A stretch of 64,000 nucleotides of DNA, from contig NC_092676.1 in NCBI RefSeq assembly GCF_964355755.1, positions 10,274,288 to 10,338,287 on the forward strand, given 5' to 3'. Source of the stretch: Antedon mediterranea (taxonomy: Eukaryota; Echinodermata; Crinoidea; Comatulida; Antedonidae). Numbering within the stretch: position 1 is the stretch's first letter; the number at the start of each line of letters is the position of its first letter. Positions 11,560 to 24,600 of this stretch are shown one piece after another. The position numbers and the translations under genes are program-made. Under the pieces are notes generated by a model. It searched no databases. It worked only from the letters and a program-made list of their open reading frames with translations, and had not been told where the DNA came from.

Positions 11560-11830
11560 AATGAAAGCAAATTTGGTTAAATATTGAAATCAATAAACAG
11601 ATCTGTATGTGTTTTTTAACTACGTTTAAAATTAAGAATTTTTGTGCAACATTAAAAATGAATGAAAATATTTGTCACAATGTGCATATTATAGGCCTAT
11701 ACATAATATATTCAAATAGAGAATTGAAAAAATTGAAATTAATAAACAGTTCTCGTCTAGGTGTTTATTAACTACGTTTAAAATTAAGAGTTCAAAAATG
11801 AAAGAAAATATTTGTCACATTGTGTGTATA
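11560..11830. repeat. Imperfect tandem duplication, ~150-bp unit
   Basis: AATAAACAG..CTACGTTTAAAATTAAGA..GAAAATATTTGTCACA occurs twice, about 160 bp apart, with scattered differences. Confidence 0.6.
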
Positions 11831-13778
11831 TATAGGGAGAAAAAGTGTAAGTGACGTTTCCTGGCTATACCGCCTTCTCTGAGTCAAACAAAGTTCAGTC
11901 AGCCATCTTTTCCTATTCTAACGCATTGATTTAACACTGTTTTTCGTACAGCAAACAATGGTCAATTTGGCTGCCAGCCAATGGGTTTTTGGTTGAATTT
12001 AAGCATTTATTTTGTCATTTATAAGTGAAAACATTATTTTATCTTTTTTTTTTCCTACGGAAGTGATTAACTTTATTAAAACTACAAAATAACATATTCA
12101 AAGTCTGATTTAATTAATCTTCATTTTTCATGTTTTTGGGGGACAAAACATCTTTTAAGTGGAGGTGTACTCAGTCAGGGCTTTTCCTCCGGTTATTTAC
12201 TTCAATATATTAATATTACTAGGTACAAACATAAAAAAATCATATCAAAATAAGCAGTTTCTGAGAAATCAGAAAAATAAAAAAATGTGCAAAAATATTG
12301 AAAAACCGCTGTATATTTTTTTTCAGCAGTTAGGTAATGACCTTAGTTGTGAAGGTCATGCACGTCTTCTCTTTCGTCGTCGGCGGATCGCTCGAGCTGA
12401 CAACAAGACGCGCTACTTACTACATGTACTACTACAAGTGTATCTCATCATCCACATCTGATCGAATGAAGACAACTTATTATTGTCTTGCCTTTTGTTA
12501 TTACTTTTTGCGTCTACTCTTAGCTTCAAAATGAAGTACTGTATGGTATAGTGCCATAACAAGCCACATGGAGATATCAATCAAGTGAGGTTAATCTCCA
12601 TTCGTCTCTCTGTTGCTGGGGCCTAGGCCTCACCAGGCCTAGGCTAGTCTGATTTACATCTTTGCCGTCAGCAGTTTGTGATGATTGTATGGGCCTAGGT
12701 TCTGTTTCAAACGCATAACCATGTCTTTCTGGTCTAGGCCTACGATTAAACATTGCAGTTTAATCCGTCTATCTTTTCAAGTAACCACTGCAAAACAATC
12801 TTAATCTTAGACTAATTTATTCGTATGTATTTTATATCCTAGTTCATAACATGATTCAGTTGAAAATTCATTGGTTGTTATTACATGATTTTGATAATAC
12901 GTCATGATGCATGTGGAATAAAAATAGTATTTGTGTTCATTTTTTAAATATTTAAACCACACAGTTGTTGGTTGCTACAATAAAGTAGTACTGTACTTAA
13001 ATGAGTTGCTGTATCATGATGATTCATCAACATCTATTTCAGAACTGTAAGGGACTGAATGCATTTTCTTGGCTAAGTCTTCATCTGCTGACCCATCTGG
13101 TTTGATTCAATTTCATCTGTTTCACTGTCATCATTAATATCTTCAAAAGGTTGTAGTCGGATTCTAGGCATACATAACATAATACATGTTGTGCATTATC
13201 TATCTTAGTTAAACAAATTGTGCATGGTAACCCCTTCTGGTGACTGCACTAATGAGCTTAATTTCTTGACAAGCCAAAAGTAGTTTAAAATGTTTTTCTG
13301 TAATAATACATTGTTACTTTGTTTTTGATCATCATTGGTCTGGCTACCAATGAATTGGAAGCACACAAGCCTCGCTACCACGTCAAGGTTGATGATCATA
13401 GCGAGGGTAGGTTGCACGTTTGTATGTGCCCCTTGACCAAAGAAACATATTATAGAAGACATTGGAAACATATTATGAAACTTAAAACAGATTAAATAAA
13501 TTGTAAAAGTTAATTAAAGTATGATAAAACATAAACATACTGATGTTGGCAAAGTTGTGATAATGCATTTTAGATTATAGAAGGAGGTGAAGATTTATCT
13601 CTGTTGGTGTATATTAAGTAGATAGTTGAATTTCTGATCACAAAACAATAAAAAATGTTTTATCTCTAAAATGTTCGTCAAACTGCTGTTCATCAGCACA
13701 ATGACCCTTTTTCCGCAGTGGACATATGACAACATCATCATTGGTAGTTTATCCCAATGATAAAGTCTACAGCTTCTT
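11831..13778. other. Intergenic stretch without a recognised gene
   Basis: AT-rich sequence with TAGGCCTAGG clusters near 12,620-12,740. The ORFs at 12,159-12,534 and 13,205-13,471 (88 aa, - strand) show no motif I recognise. The latter lies downstream of the PGBD-like gene and could belong to its 3' flank. Confidence 0.4.
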
Positions 13779-13784
13779 TTTATT
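13779..13784 (-). promoter_or_regulatory. Candidate poly(A) signal for the PGBD-like gene
   Basis: AATAAA on the - strand about 190 nt past the PGBD-like stop codon. It is the first exact copy I found downstream. Position is the only support. Confidence 0.35.
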
Positions 13785-13974
13785 GTGTTGTGATCAAATG
13801 TTCAACTATTTACATAATCCTAGTCTGAGGTGTATATAAACAATATATGTTTAATCTAAATCGCACTACATTCTAATTGTCCTTTTTGTTGCTAAATTGG
13901 TGCATAACTTGTGTTTAAAATATATTTATATAAATACAAAAACTAAAAATAATTTCACCTACTGTACTGTATCT

Positions 13975-16900
13975 TTAGCTGTGATATTCCTTTGTACAAT
14001 TGGTTTTGTAGTCAATGAGTGTGTGGTAGCGTTCAAAGCAGGGCACAGGACACATTGGTTTCTCACACTGCCCACATATAAATTTGGTTTGGTGTCGTTT
14101 GCTGCCAGCCCCTCTTTTTGAGCACACAATACAGTCGGGTTCGGATGTCCTACCTTTCGGTGTCCTTTGCTTATTTGCTGACACAAAGTGGCGTTCAGTA
14201 AGTCTCTGTGGTGGATCAGTTGGTCTTCTACCTGGTCTTGATGGCCGACGTTCGAAGTTTTTTAGCAGACCATCAATGAGTTCCAGTCGAAGTTTATCAG
14301 ACCTGACATGTTCATTTGGATGGACACTTCTGTATATTATCAAAGCATTGACGAAACTTACCTCCAAAAGGTAAACAAATACCTTCTTCCACCATTGAAG
14401 ACTTTTGTGGATGTTTAGATACGTCCATATAAGCCGGTCAGCACGATCTACTCCACCCATGTTCTGTGTGTAAAACTCGATGGCACATGGCTTCTGGATT
14501 TCACAATAGTTTGGTCCTCGCCGCTGTCTTATCTGCTTCTGAAATGTCATTGAGTTATGAATAGTTGAAATGAGACTTACCTTTCTCTTGTCCATCCAAC
14601 AAACAAAGAGTTGATTGCCATCTTGTTCGAATACAGAATCTCCAACAGCTGGATTGGCCAGCTTGATTCTGTCTGGAACTCCAGTCCTATTTGTCCTCAA
14701 TGTTCCACATGCACCTGTAGATTTGTTTGCAAGATCTGCAAAGAGAGCTGGGGAGGAAAAATAATTATCCATATATATATGGTGCTTCTTGCCTATGATA
14801 GGCTCGCACAGCTTCATAACAGTCCTCTGTGTAGCATCTGGAAGGCCGTCACTACCTGTAAATAAATCCTGATTATAGATGTAGCCAGTTTTGGAATCTG
14901 CTAATGTCCATACAGTCATACCCTGTTTGTGTGGTTTTTTAGGGTGGTAAGTTTTGAACCAGATCCTACCTAAAAAAGCAATAACGCTTTCATCCACAGA
15001 CATATTCCTAGATGGACTGAAAGCAGATTGAAAGTTAGCAATGAGATTTGACATGAAAAATCTGATTTTGAATCCTCGATCATAGCTAGGATCATCACGT
15101 GGTGGTGCAGCATCATTATCGGCAAGGTGGAGGCACCTGAGGATTAAAGTAAAACGATTTCTGGACATAAGTTTCCGGAGTCCAGGCTGTTCTAGAAACC
15201 AATGTGTAGACCAGTGATTTTCGTAGCTATTACGTCTATCAAAACCAAAGCCTAACATAATAGCGATAAATGCACGTACCTCATTGATGTCTGTATCTTT
15301 CCAGCCTTTCAAAGTTGAATTTTTTAACTTACCTGCATTCCGTTCAATGAATATGAGCTTATTCGCATACCTATTTGTCTCGGTAACTATGTGCTGAAGC
15401 ACTTTGTCATCTACAAAATGCAGAAATATATCCGTGATTGAAGAATCGACATCATGGATTGTTGGTCCTGCACGTTCAGTAAATTCTCCTAAAATACACA
15501 ATTTATATAAATCAAAACAAATCAACTCAATAGTTTGAAATGCAAAACATTTTGTAATCCTAAATATAATCAATAATATATTAAAATAACATAATAATTT
15601 ATTAGGTGATCATTTAGAATAAAATGATCACCTTATTGTAGGAAATCTTATTGGTTATCCTCAACGAAGTTACACAAAAATCATACAGAAAGAAAGAAGA
15701 TGAAAAAAAAGATGATGATGATGATTTCGTACAATCACAAGAGGTTATCCGCAACGAAGTTAGTTGCAGGATACCCAAATCGTTTTTTCCTACCTATTTC
15801 TATAATGTAGCAGGCCAAATAAGACGTTATTTTACAGGATAGAGGGCGGCAAACAATGTTTTTCTCGTATCAGAGCCGTTCATCGTTGTTACTGTAGGAG
15901 ATATGTGATTTCTATTACATTTTCTGGTTTGTTTGTCAGTTGCTTGTCCGGCCTGTAGGTCATAATGCCAACGTGAACACTTTCTTTTGGCCTCAACCTA
16001 TCCCCTTAATGTTAAAAGGTACGTCGTTAAACGTCCATGTTTCACCACTTGCGCGGCGGATAACCAAACTCGTCAAAGTGACGAGTTTCATGTCTAGTTT
16101 CGCTTTATTTCTTTCTGTACAGATTTTGTGTGTCAATTATCTCAAAAAGTAAAATGTCAATGATCACAAAAATTTCACAATATCTTTCAAATACTGTAAC
16201 TTGATCCTAATAAGCTTTTCAGCGTGATCACTCAACCGTGACGTCATTTATACGCCATTTTGTGAAATCACATTATCAATCATATCTCCATAATTCATTA
16301 TCACAAACTTCAGGTCAAGGGTAAAATATTAGCAAATAAAACTTGCGTAGATGTAGATCCAGCAATTGAGGTACACAACAGAGGAGGTTGCGTAGTTGAT
16401 ACGAGACGTAACAACTCGCGGAACAAATTAAAATGACTAATGTTTTGCCTTTTTTTAATAGTGTTTATCCTTAATAATAATAAACAGTATTTATATAGCG
16501 CCTAATGGATCACTGACCCCTCTAGGTGCTTTACATTAGACCTTAACTTTAAATGGTAATAAACTATCCCCTGCCGGACACCATTCCGGTATTTCTTAGT
16601 CGAGGTTTCGGGGATGGAGACAATCAATAATGTGAAAAAAAAATGTAACTAAGCTTAACTATGCTTAACTAAGGTAAAACTATCCCCCGCCGGACACCAT
16701 CCCGGTATTTCTTAAAAGGGTTCCTACTTCTAGTATTTTTATCAGTTAATCTACGGTATATTGTTTTGACAACACTTGTAACATGACAACACTTGTAACA
16801 TGACAACACTTGTAACATGACAACACTTGTAACATGACAACACTTGTAACATGACAACACTTGTAACATGACAACACTTGTAACATGACAACACTTGTAA

Positions 16901-19900
16901 CATGACAACACTTGTAACATGACAACACTTGTAACATGACAACACTTGAAACATGACAACACTTGAAACATGACAACACTTGAAACATGACAACACTTGA
17001 AACATGACAACACTTGAAACATGACAACACTTGAAACATGACAACACTTGAAACATGACAACACTTGAAACATGACAACACTTGAAACATGACAACACTT
17101 GAAACATGACAACACTTGAAACATGACAACACTTGTAACATGACAACACTTGAAGACAACACTTGTAACATGACAACACTTGTAACATGACAACACTTGT
17201 AACACACGACAACACTTGTAACACACGACCACACTTGTATTACACGACCACACTTGTATTACACGACCACACTTGTATTACACGACCACACTTGTATTAC
17301 ACGACAACACTTGTATTACACGACAACACTTGTATTACACGACAACACTTGTATTACACGACCACACTTGTATTACACGACCACACTTGTATTACACGAC
17401 CACACTTGTATTACACGACCACACTTGTATTACACGACCACACTTGTATTACACGACAACACTTGTATTACACGACAACACTTGTATTACACGACAACAC
17501 TTGTATTACACGACAACACTTGTATTACACGACAACACTTGTATTACACGACAACACTTGTATTACACGACAACACTTGTATTACACGACAACACTTGTA
17601 TTACACGACAACACTTGTATTACACGACAACACTTGTATTACACGACAACACTTGTATTACACGACAACACTTGTATTACACGACAACACTTGTATTACA
17701 CGACAACACTTGTATTACACGACAACACTTGTATTACACGACAACACTTGTATTACACGACAACACTTGTATTACACGACAACACTTGTATTACACGACA
17801 ACACTTGTATTACACGACAACACTTGTATTACACGACAACACTTGTATTAACACGACAACACTTGTATTAACACGACCACACTTGTATTAACACGACCAC
17901 ACTTGTATTAACACGACCACACTTGTATTAACACGACAACACTTGTATTAACACGAAAACACTTGTATTAACACGAAAACACTTGTATTAACACGACAAC
18001 ACTTGTATTAACACGACAACACTTGTAACATGACAACACTTGTAACATGACCACAGTGCTGATTTTGCCATTTTCCCCCTGACTGATGAATAAAATTCGG
18101 AAATATTTACACAGCCATTCACTTTGAAATATCTGTAAGCTAAAAACTGAAAGTAATACTGGATATGGGACTTTACGAAATTAAAAGAAAAAATTGTGCT
18201 GTGTGAATATTAATCTACAGTAGGATATGCATCAAAATGTGACATTGTGTCTGTTTCTGCTGGAAATAAAAATAATCGATTTTTTTCTAAGTACCACAAA
18301 CCACAGAAATAATCGCGTTGCAACTGAAAAAGTTCTCCGACGTTAATCGGTTATCTAGTAATCGCTTTTTAAAAATCACGTCATCCATACTGTACCTACA
18401 GCGCAGTTCAAGTTATGGAAGGCCGATGAGAGTTGGTTTGTTTACATCCTATCGCTGCCTAAAACTCTCACATGTAGGATTAAAAATTGAACTCCTAAAG
18501 CTATATTATTTGTAAAATAAATATCTAGACTAGACTAGGCCTAATACCGTACCACATACAACAGAATAATGATGTTAAAAGTTCGTTTTGTCGTTCGGCG
18601 TTGGTTTTACTCTAGGGCCTAGGTAGGCTATATATTTCTACCAAAACAACAGGCCTAAAAAAGGACATGCAAAACATCGTTTGCCTGGACTGGTGGGATG
18701 TAACGGTGTGCTTGTAAAGCAGAATCGTGGAGTCTCTCGGTATAATTCTCCCCCACAAAATAATAAAAATTCAAATGTTTATTAACATTTGATTGTTATT
18801 CGGTCCACATCGCTGATCGCAAATAAACACCATGCTTTGTGAATGAGGGTTGCCATACTTTAGAGGTCAAAGTGTGGTCAATAATCGCTATTTGTGTTAC
18901 AGCTCAAAACTGCTCCTCAATAATCGGTTCAAACAAAAACTAATCGATTAAAACATGCAATGGATTGAGTGTTTTTAATCGTTTATTTTTAATCGGTTAT
19001 TTTATTTTGCGCCGTTTCTGCTGCCCAAAAATAATCGATTAATAAAATAAACGGTTAATTCTCAGCAGAAACAGGCCCATTGTAAAATAACAATTGTTTT
19101 GAGAAAATGTTTAGTTTTAAAAAATTAGTTATTAATAAACAGGAAATTCAATAAACAGTGACTACCAGCACAAAAAAAATCAACAGGAAAACATTGACAG
19201 AATTGATTAAAATAATCTAGATTATGAAAAGAAACCAAATTACATACGATATCTAGTATAAAAAAATCAGTCAAAAAGACTTGATATTTTGTCTAAAGGC
19301 CCATGCTTTTCGCACCACGCCTCTAGGCACCTATTTTCCCAGAGGACATAATCCATAAGATCAACCTGAAAGCGATATACTGTATCTACGGCTGACAATT
19401 TTTAAATTTTGTAAACTCTTTATAGGTCCAGGCTGCTGGACCCAAAAAACGTCTGGAAAAAAAGTTTATTAGTGCTCACAGTTGAACAATTTTAGATTTT
19501 TGCCCTTTGATTGGTTGACGTGAATCAACCTGCTGCCGTGAAGTCATGTTGTCTCTGAGGACTGCATGTCCAACACACATCGGGGAAAAATAATGTATTG
19601 AAATTCTTTGAATGAGGTTAAATAAACATGTAATATTATAGTTTTACAAAATATATTACTAACAAAATTATTTACTTAGTTTGTGGCTAAAACGATTATT
19701 TTCGGCGATGTTTTGGACCGGCCTATATTTCGAAAACTATAAGTCAGATTTCCATAATTCTTTCTTTATTTTAATATTTATACAAAATATTAACAGGCAA
19801 TGTATGCTATTAACGTCTAATGTTGCATCTTAAATATCCCTGGGTTGGCATACAGAATAGTATGTGGGTCGGGTCATTAGGGAGTAATTAATGCTACTAC

Positions 19901-21666
19901 CCTGGAAACATACAGTATACTGTAGTTTAGTTTATGATTATATTTTTGTTCTGTACAGTAGGCCAGACTATATTTACATAAAATGTTTACTACTAATTGT
20001 TAACAAAAATATTCGATATTATAATAAACCATTATAACTGAAGAAAGAACAATGATTCATTGTTAGTTAAAAAGTTGAGCATGTTTTTTGCAAGAAATAT
20101 TTCTTGTTTATTAAGGTACGATTTACAGAATTTATAGAAATGATTATAGAATCGTCTTATTTTTGACATTTAAAAAAACATTTTTGTAGGCCCATAAATT
20201 ATTTATTTTTACATAAAAGGATTGTAGGGAAGGCCAAGTTGAACCGCCGACAAGTTGAGCAGCCGCCAGAAAATGTTATTTTCTATGGAACGCCAAATGC
20301 TAACTTTCGCCGGTGCTTGTTCTATTTATATTAGGGATAATGATGTACATTCAAAAGTTTATATATCATGGTTTTTAGTATATATATATTATTAAATATT
20401 ATAATTAAAGAAATAATTATGAAAATCTGGCTTGTAGATTCCAAAATATAAGGCCCAAAACATCACCGAAAGTGATCGTTTTTATCCAAAAATGACATAA
20501 ACATTTTGCCCCCTCAGTCGGCAGTTGTATGAACTAGGCCTACTCCATTTTTCGGTTAAATAATTACATAAAATCACGTTTTCTGGTAAAATATTTTGTG
20601 TATTAACATTGTAAAATTCAATAAAATATGATATTAAAAGATTAGTAAATAAAAAATAATATTTATTTAACCTCATTCGAAGAATGTTAATACTCTATTA
20701 ATTTGTCCTGAGAGACAACGTAACTTTACGTGGTAGGCCTACACGCGAGAAAAATTATGGAGTGCACTGAATTTTTCCCTCGAAAGATTAAAAACAATTA
20801 AATTATTAAATATTACTACTTTCCTTTGCTGTGTTTTTAATTGTAATATGTAACAATAAACCAAGACCATGAACTTATGTACTAGGACACCACCCTAAGC
20901 ACTACGCGAAATGTCGTAAAAGACGCACGCACTGTACGCTTCATAGAAATCACCGGCGGCTCAACTTGTCGGCGGCCCAACCAGTCATATCCCGATTGTA
21001 GCGTGTGCCTTCAATTAATTTTACTCATTTTGAAATTTTTAAATGCGCGTAATTGTTTGCGTAGCATGCTATTGGTAATCCATGCTATTTTATCATGTGA
21101 AAAATATGAAATACACCTTTGTAAAGTTTCATTAAAAAACAAATTTATGATCAGAATTTATGATCAACCATAACATTTTATAAAATCGCGCGTACTGTAA
21201 CTTACGCTGCGCGACTCTAACATCAAAGTTTCTTGCACACCTACAGTTTAAGGTCAATCTTCTGACAAAGTTAGACAATCTTATGTTGACAAGCATTAGA
21301 GATACACAGCAAACAAAATTCGTGGAAAGAAAGAAGAATAAGAAAAAAAAAGATCCTGACAAAAACAAGGGGTTGAATTTCAATAATATAAATTAAATAT
21401 TTACCTAACCAGGCATAATCATAGGCACGATCTTTCCAATCCAAATTATCGACACCCCTTCTATGTCTATGCCTTGCTGATGCATTGTTGTCTTCAGATC
21501 CTTCGTCATCTTCAGATCCTTCGTCGTCTTTTAATTCTTCGTCGTCTTCAGATTCAGGCTCAAAATCTTGTTCTAAAATATCACAATTAAAAGATTCCTC
21601 GTCGCTGTCGCTATCATCGATAAAAGACAAGTCAGCCACCTCTTTAGATTTATTATAGCTGGCCAT
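13975..21666 (-). CDS. piggyBac-derived transposase (PGBD-like), two exons, 591 aa, apparently intact
   Basis: Exon 1 is 21,666-21,405 and exon 2 is 15,488-13,975. Donor TTAG|GTAAAT and acceptor TTTTAG|GAGAAT join phase-1 ends in frame, giving 591 codons with no internal stop. Residues 1-87 are an acidic leader (DDSDSDEES, SEDDEELKDDEGSEDDE), then WKDRAYDYAWL. The junction yields GEFTERAGPTIHD, and the DDE_Tnp_1_7 domain follows. The piggyBac catalytic Asp residues are present at about 253 (MSVDES), 328 (YMDNYFSS) and 435/438 (GGVDRADR), spaced 75 and 107 as in active piggyBac proteins. A C-terminal cysteine-rich domain (CIVC, CGQCEKPMC, PC, about 540-577) would bind zinc and, by family, DNA ends. 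The 532-aa ORF reading into the intron upstream (Met at 15,573) is an artefact. I found no convincing TTAA-flanked ends, so it may be an old copy, a domesticated gene or an element with unrecognised ends. Family role: TTAA-specific cut-and-paste, nuclear. Confidence 0.88.
15604..16200 (+). repeat. Hairpin-bearing repeat, copy 1
   Basis: Starts with the perfect 30-bp palindrome AGGTGATCATTT/AGAATA/AAATGATCACCT (15,604-15,633) and has a second hairpin with AACTCGTCA arms (16,066-16,088) followed by TTCATGTCTAGTT. Both hairpins and the tail (CAATTATCTCAAAAAGT) recur in inverted orientation at 39,540-40,600. It lies at the 3' end of the PGBD-like intron. No coding; the class is unknown. Confidence 0.65.
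16475..16720 (+). repeat. Dispersed repeat with TTTATATAGCGCC and an internal duplication
   Basis: (AAT)n-like lead, ATTTATATAGCGCC, then two direct copies about 116 bp apart of ACTATCCCC(T/C)GCCGGACACC plus TCCGGTATTTCTTA. Probably a retroposon 3' tail. Confidence 0.5.
16768..18054. repeat. 1.29-kb minisatellite with 17-, 19- and 20-bp unit variants
   Basis: Tandem units in blocks: 17-bp GACAACACTTGTAACAT, then its GAAACAT variant, then the 17-bp form again, then a long run of 19-bp ACGACAACACTTGTATTAC (with ACGACCAC sub-blocks), then 20-bp units with TATTAAC, then 17-bp units again. The ACAACACTTGTA core is constant. The long ORFs on both strands are repeat translations. The array lies in the PGBD-like intron. 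Confidence 0.97.
18247..19078. mobile_element. Harbinger-like miniature element, TSD ATT
   Basis: Ends GTGTCTGTTTCTGCTG and (inverted) GGGCCTGTTTCTGCTG, with ATT on both sides (18,244-18,246; 19,079-19,081). TAATCGATTA and CGGTTA motifs recur inside both arms. The same termini bound the element at 33,848-35,456. It is non-coding and lies in the PGBD-like intron. Confidence 0.75.
19490..19810 (+). repeat. Diverged relative of the 28-808 repeat family
   Basis: TTTGATTGGTTGACGTGAATC, GTCATGTTGTCTCTGAGGAC and GGCTAAAACGATTATTTTCGG..AAGTCAGATTTCCATAATT match the interior of copy A and the relic at 63,340-63,800. Confidence 0.5.
20231..20993. repeat. Miniature inverted-repeat element, copy B (inverted to copy A)
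   Basis: Near full-length inverted copy of 28-808: starts GGCCAAGTTGAACCGCCGAC and ends GGCGGCCCAACC. Inner words such as CATTTTGCCCCCTCAGTCGG and AACTTTCGCCGGTGC match. It lies within the PGBD-like intron, close to exon 1. Confidence 0.75.
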
Positions 21667-24600
21667 TACACAGAAGTTTTAACCAAAATTTAAAAAAAAA
21701 TTTAATAAAAATATTCAAATGTAACCAAAATTGTTTGACTTGGATTTTCAAACAAATTGTAATACTCTTTATAAAAAAAACTATCAAATTCTCAGAAAAT
21801 CCGAAGAAGTCAATGGAAATTTTTTATGAAACACTTCAAGGTACTGTATGCTTGGCAGAAAAAATCGCCCAAGGCTTTTGAATATAAAATCAGTTTTGCA
21901 AGAATTGAGATGTGTTTCTTCAGTGATAGATCATTGAAGAATGCTGAATTGTTCAGTGATTTCAATTACCCGCCCATTGTGGGCTGTACCATTGCTAAAG
22001 TGTGGGGCAATGTTAGGTGTTGGCTTGTCTTTTAATCAATATTTACAATAGAATGACTATACATTTGTTACTTCCTATTTAAATATGCCTTTGAATTCTT
22101 TGGAATTTTAATTCAGTAGGGTGTTGCAGTAGAGTTAACATCTTTCTTATTTTTGATCAAATTAAACAATAGTACAGATTTACAAAAATTAAATTTCCAA
22201 TACTCTTTGCATTTATATAATTTTAAATTCAAATGATTAATCAAATTAAAATTTACTGCAAACACCCTACTGAATTAAATTCAGGTATATGTTAGGAATT
22301 AGTAATTTAGTAATGTTATTGTATGTACAGAGATTGATTAAAAAAACACCCCCAACTATTACAATGGTACAATCCATAATGGGTGGGTAATTGTCCTGGT
22401 GGTTAGTGTCTGGGTGATTATTGTCCTACATTCTTCTATTATAGCATGTTTACTAGGGTGCAAGGTTCAAGAATATTTGAGATAAGATCATTAATCAATA
22501 GTAACAGTTGTTAGTACAAGTTTCTTTAGGTTCAAGGTAATGGAAATAACAGTTTGTGCTGGCTGTATTCCCTACCTCCTTTCTCATATATAGCATGTGT
22601 GATCCTACTGTAGCAGCAAATATATTATTCTTCTTCTAATGTTACCAATTCATCATCTTTCAGAAACCACTATACTGTTAATGTATTGAACAATTCCTAA
22701 CTGAGCAACCATTGATGACCATCAATACAATAATAATAGTTACAACGGGACACAGTTAATAGGTGTTTTGCATTGAATTTTGTATATGTAAATTGTAATG
22801 AATGTACAGAAATACTAATGTTTTTCCAAGTATGCAAACTGTAAATGAGTTAGAAAGGGAATGAAAAATAATATATCTCTAATTTTTATATGATGTAGAG
22901 TAGGGGATAAATTTCACAAAATTCATATCAGGTGTACCACAAAGTCAATCCAAGGTCAAAGTGAATTGAATAGCTTACACATGTGATATTTATATCACTT
23001 GAAACCCTCTTAGTACTGAATTCCCAATAGGGAGGCCATTTCTTTACAGAACAGCATTTTGTATTACCCCAGGGAGTTGAAATTGTTCCAAGTAATTTTA
23101 TCATAAAGGTATAAAAATATGTTTCTAAACACAAATATTCCTTATTAAATTTCCTGCAAGATGTATAATTTATATTTTTATGATTTATTTTTATTTATGA
23201 AATCTGTAAATAAAAAAATTCAAATTTCCAAATAAAATTTTGTCAATTCAGTATTTGTGAAAATCTAAATTTTGAAAATTCCATCTTAAGGTATGTCTGA
23301 TTTCCCTTGTGTGATAACAACTCATACTATAGAAGTTATTATCCAGTAACCTTTAGTTATAGTCCTTACAGGTTACACATGGTACCATGTGGCCTAGAAA
23401 AAAAGCCACAGACAAATTGTTAACAGTAATTTTGTCTAAATTTTTGAAAAAGGCTAACTTATCAAACTACTTGGAATATTGTTGGCCAATCAGGAGTCAG
23501 GGTAGGTTAGTTAAGATAATGTTTTATTTTTTAAGGATAGTTTTAGTTGGAAGGAAGGTGAACAGACACAGGTCAGCAAGAGGGCCTGTTCATTAACAGT
23601 GGGACAGCCAGTCGACAAATCGTGTCAAATTTCGACTCGGAGAGGGCGCCCTACTTTTCTAATTTAGTTCAAAATTGCTAAATTTTAGGGTGTTGGAAAA
23701 ACACAATATTTGTAAATTTAGCTGATTATCGGAAAAATATTGTTAGTGAAATAAATTCATAAATGGTTTTAATATATTGTCATGTAAAATTAAATGTATT
23801 TGAACAAAACGATAATCTGTAATTTAACGGCAAAATCAACCAATGTCTTTTTTCCGAAATTGTACCCTAGAAAATCATTAAAATAAAATATTTAGAAAAA
23901 TTGAACAGTCCTGAATTTAAAATCCCTGTTAGAAAAATTAATAATCTACAGAATACGATATTAAGATACAAAATTCGGTGGTTGGGATGCAGCTCCGACT
24001 ATTCAAACTAAAGGTACCACTATTTGCTCCATCGAAAACTAGCGAAACCGCCATTTTGTAAACACATCGTCATCGTGTTTATGAATTTATTTATAGCGAA
24101 CGATATACGCGATGTTTATAATTGTCCGCGTATAAGAATTCATATAAATAATACATTCCAATACAACGTATATTATTACTTGTTTATTTATCACAGTATA
24201 CATTTTAGTTGAGGAATATTTATCATAACTATTATAATAGCTTTTATACGAGTCCGAGGCCTAGCCCTATTAGCGAGTGATTGTTCCAGGGGCGGAAAGT
24301 CACTTAGTGACGTTGTGATCGGGCGCGTCGGGCCTAGCTAATATTAATAATATGACCTGAAATAAGCGGCTAACAAGAACTGTTATATACTTGCTTACAA
24401 TTTTTTTGTTATTGATGAACAAACAAGCAATTAGATTGAATAACAAATTATTTATTCATTTTTTTTGGGTAAAAACATGTACAAACTAGTAGTACTGTAT
24501 AATCATGGAGTATAATATAAATTAATAGTAATATTAAACTAATACAGTATTAATAAAATATAAAATAGGCTATACAATAAATATTCAATTTTTAAGGTCT

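Noticed and set aside
12159-12534. Overlapping + strand ORFs of 100 and 65 aa
   Set aside because: No motif, no splice or context support, low-complexity composition.
13975-15573. The 532-aa ORF taken as a complete single-exon transposase
   Set aside because: Its first 29 residues read through an intron; the TTTTAG acceptor and the in-phase exon at 21.4-21.7 kb give a better N-terminus.
16669-17891. Long ORFs in several frames on both strands (up to 234 aa)
   Set aside because: They are translations of the 17/19/20-bp minisatellite, whose units lack stop codons in all frames. Composition is purely periodic.
16768-18054. CRISPR-like regular array
   Set aside because: Units are contiguous tandem repeats with no unique spacers, and the genome is metazoan.
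21132-21383. 83-aa - strand ORF with a Phe-rich start
   Set aside because: It lies in the first intron of the PGBD-like gene and comes from an AT-rich run; no homology recognised.
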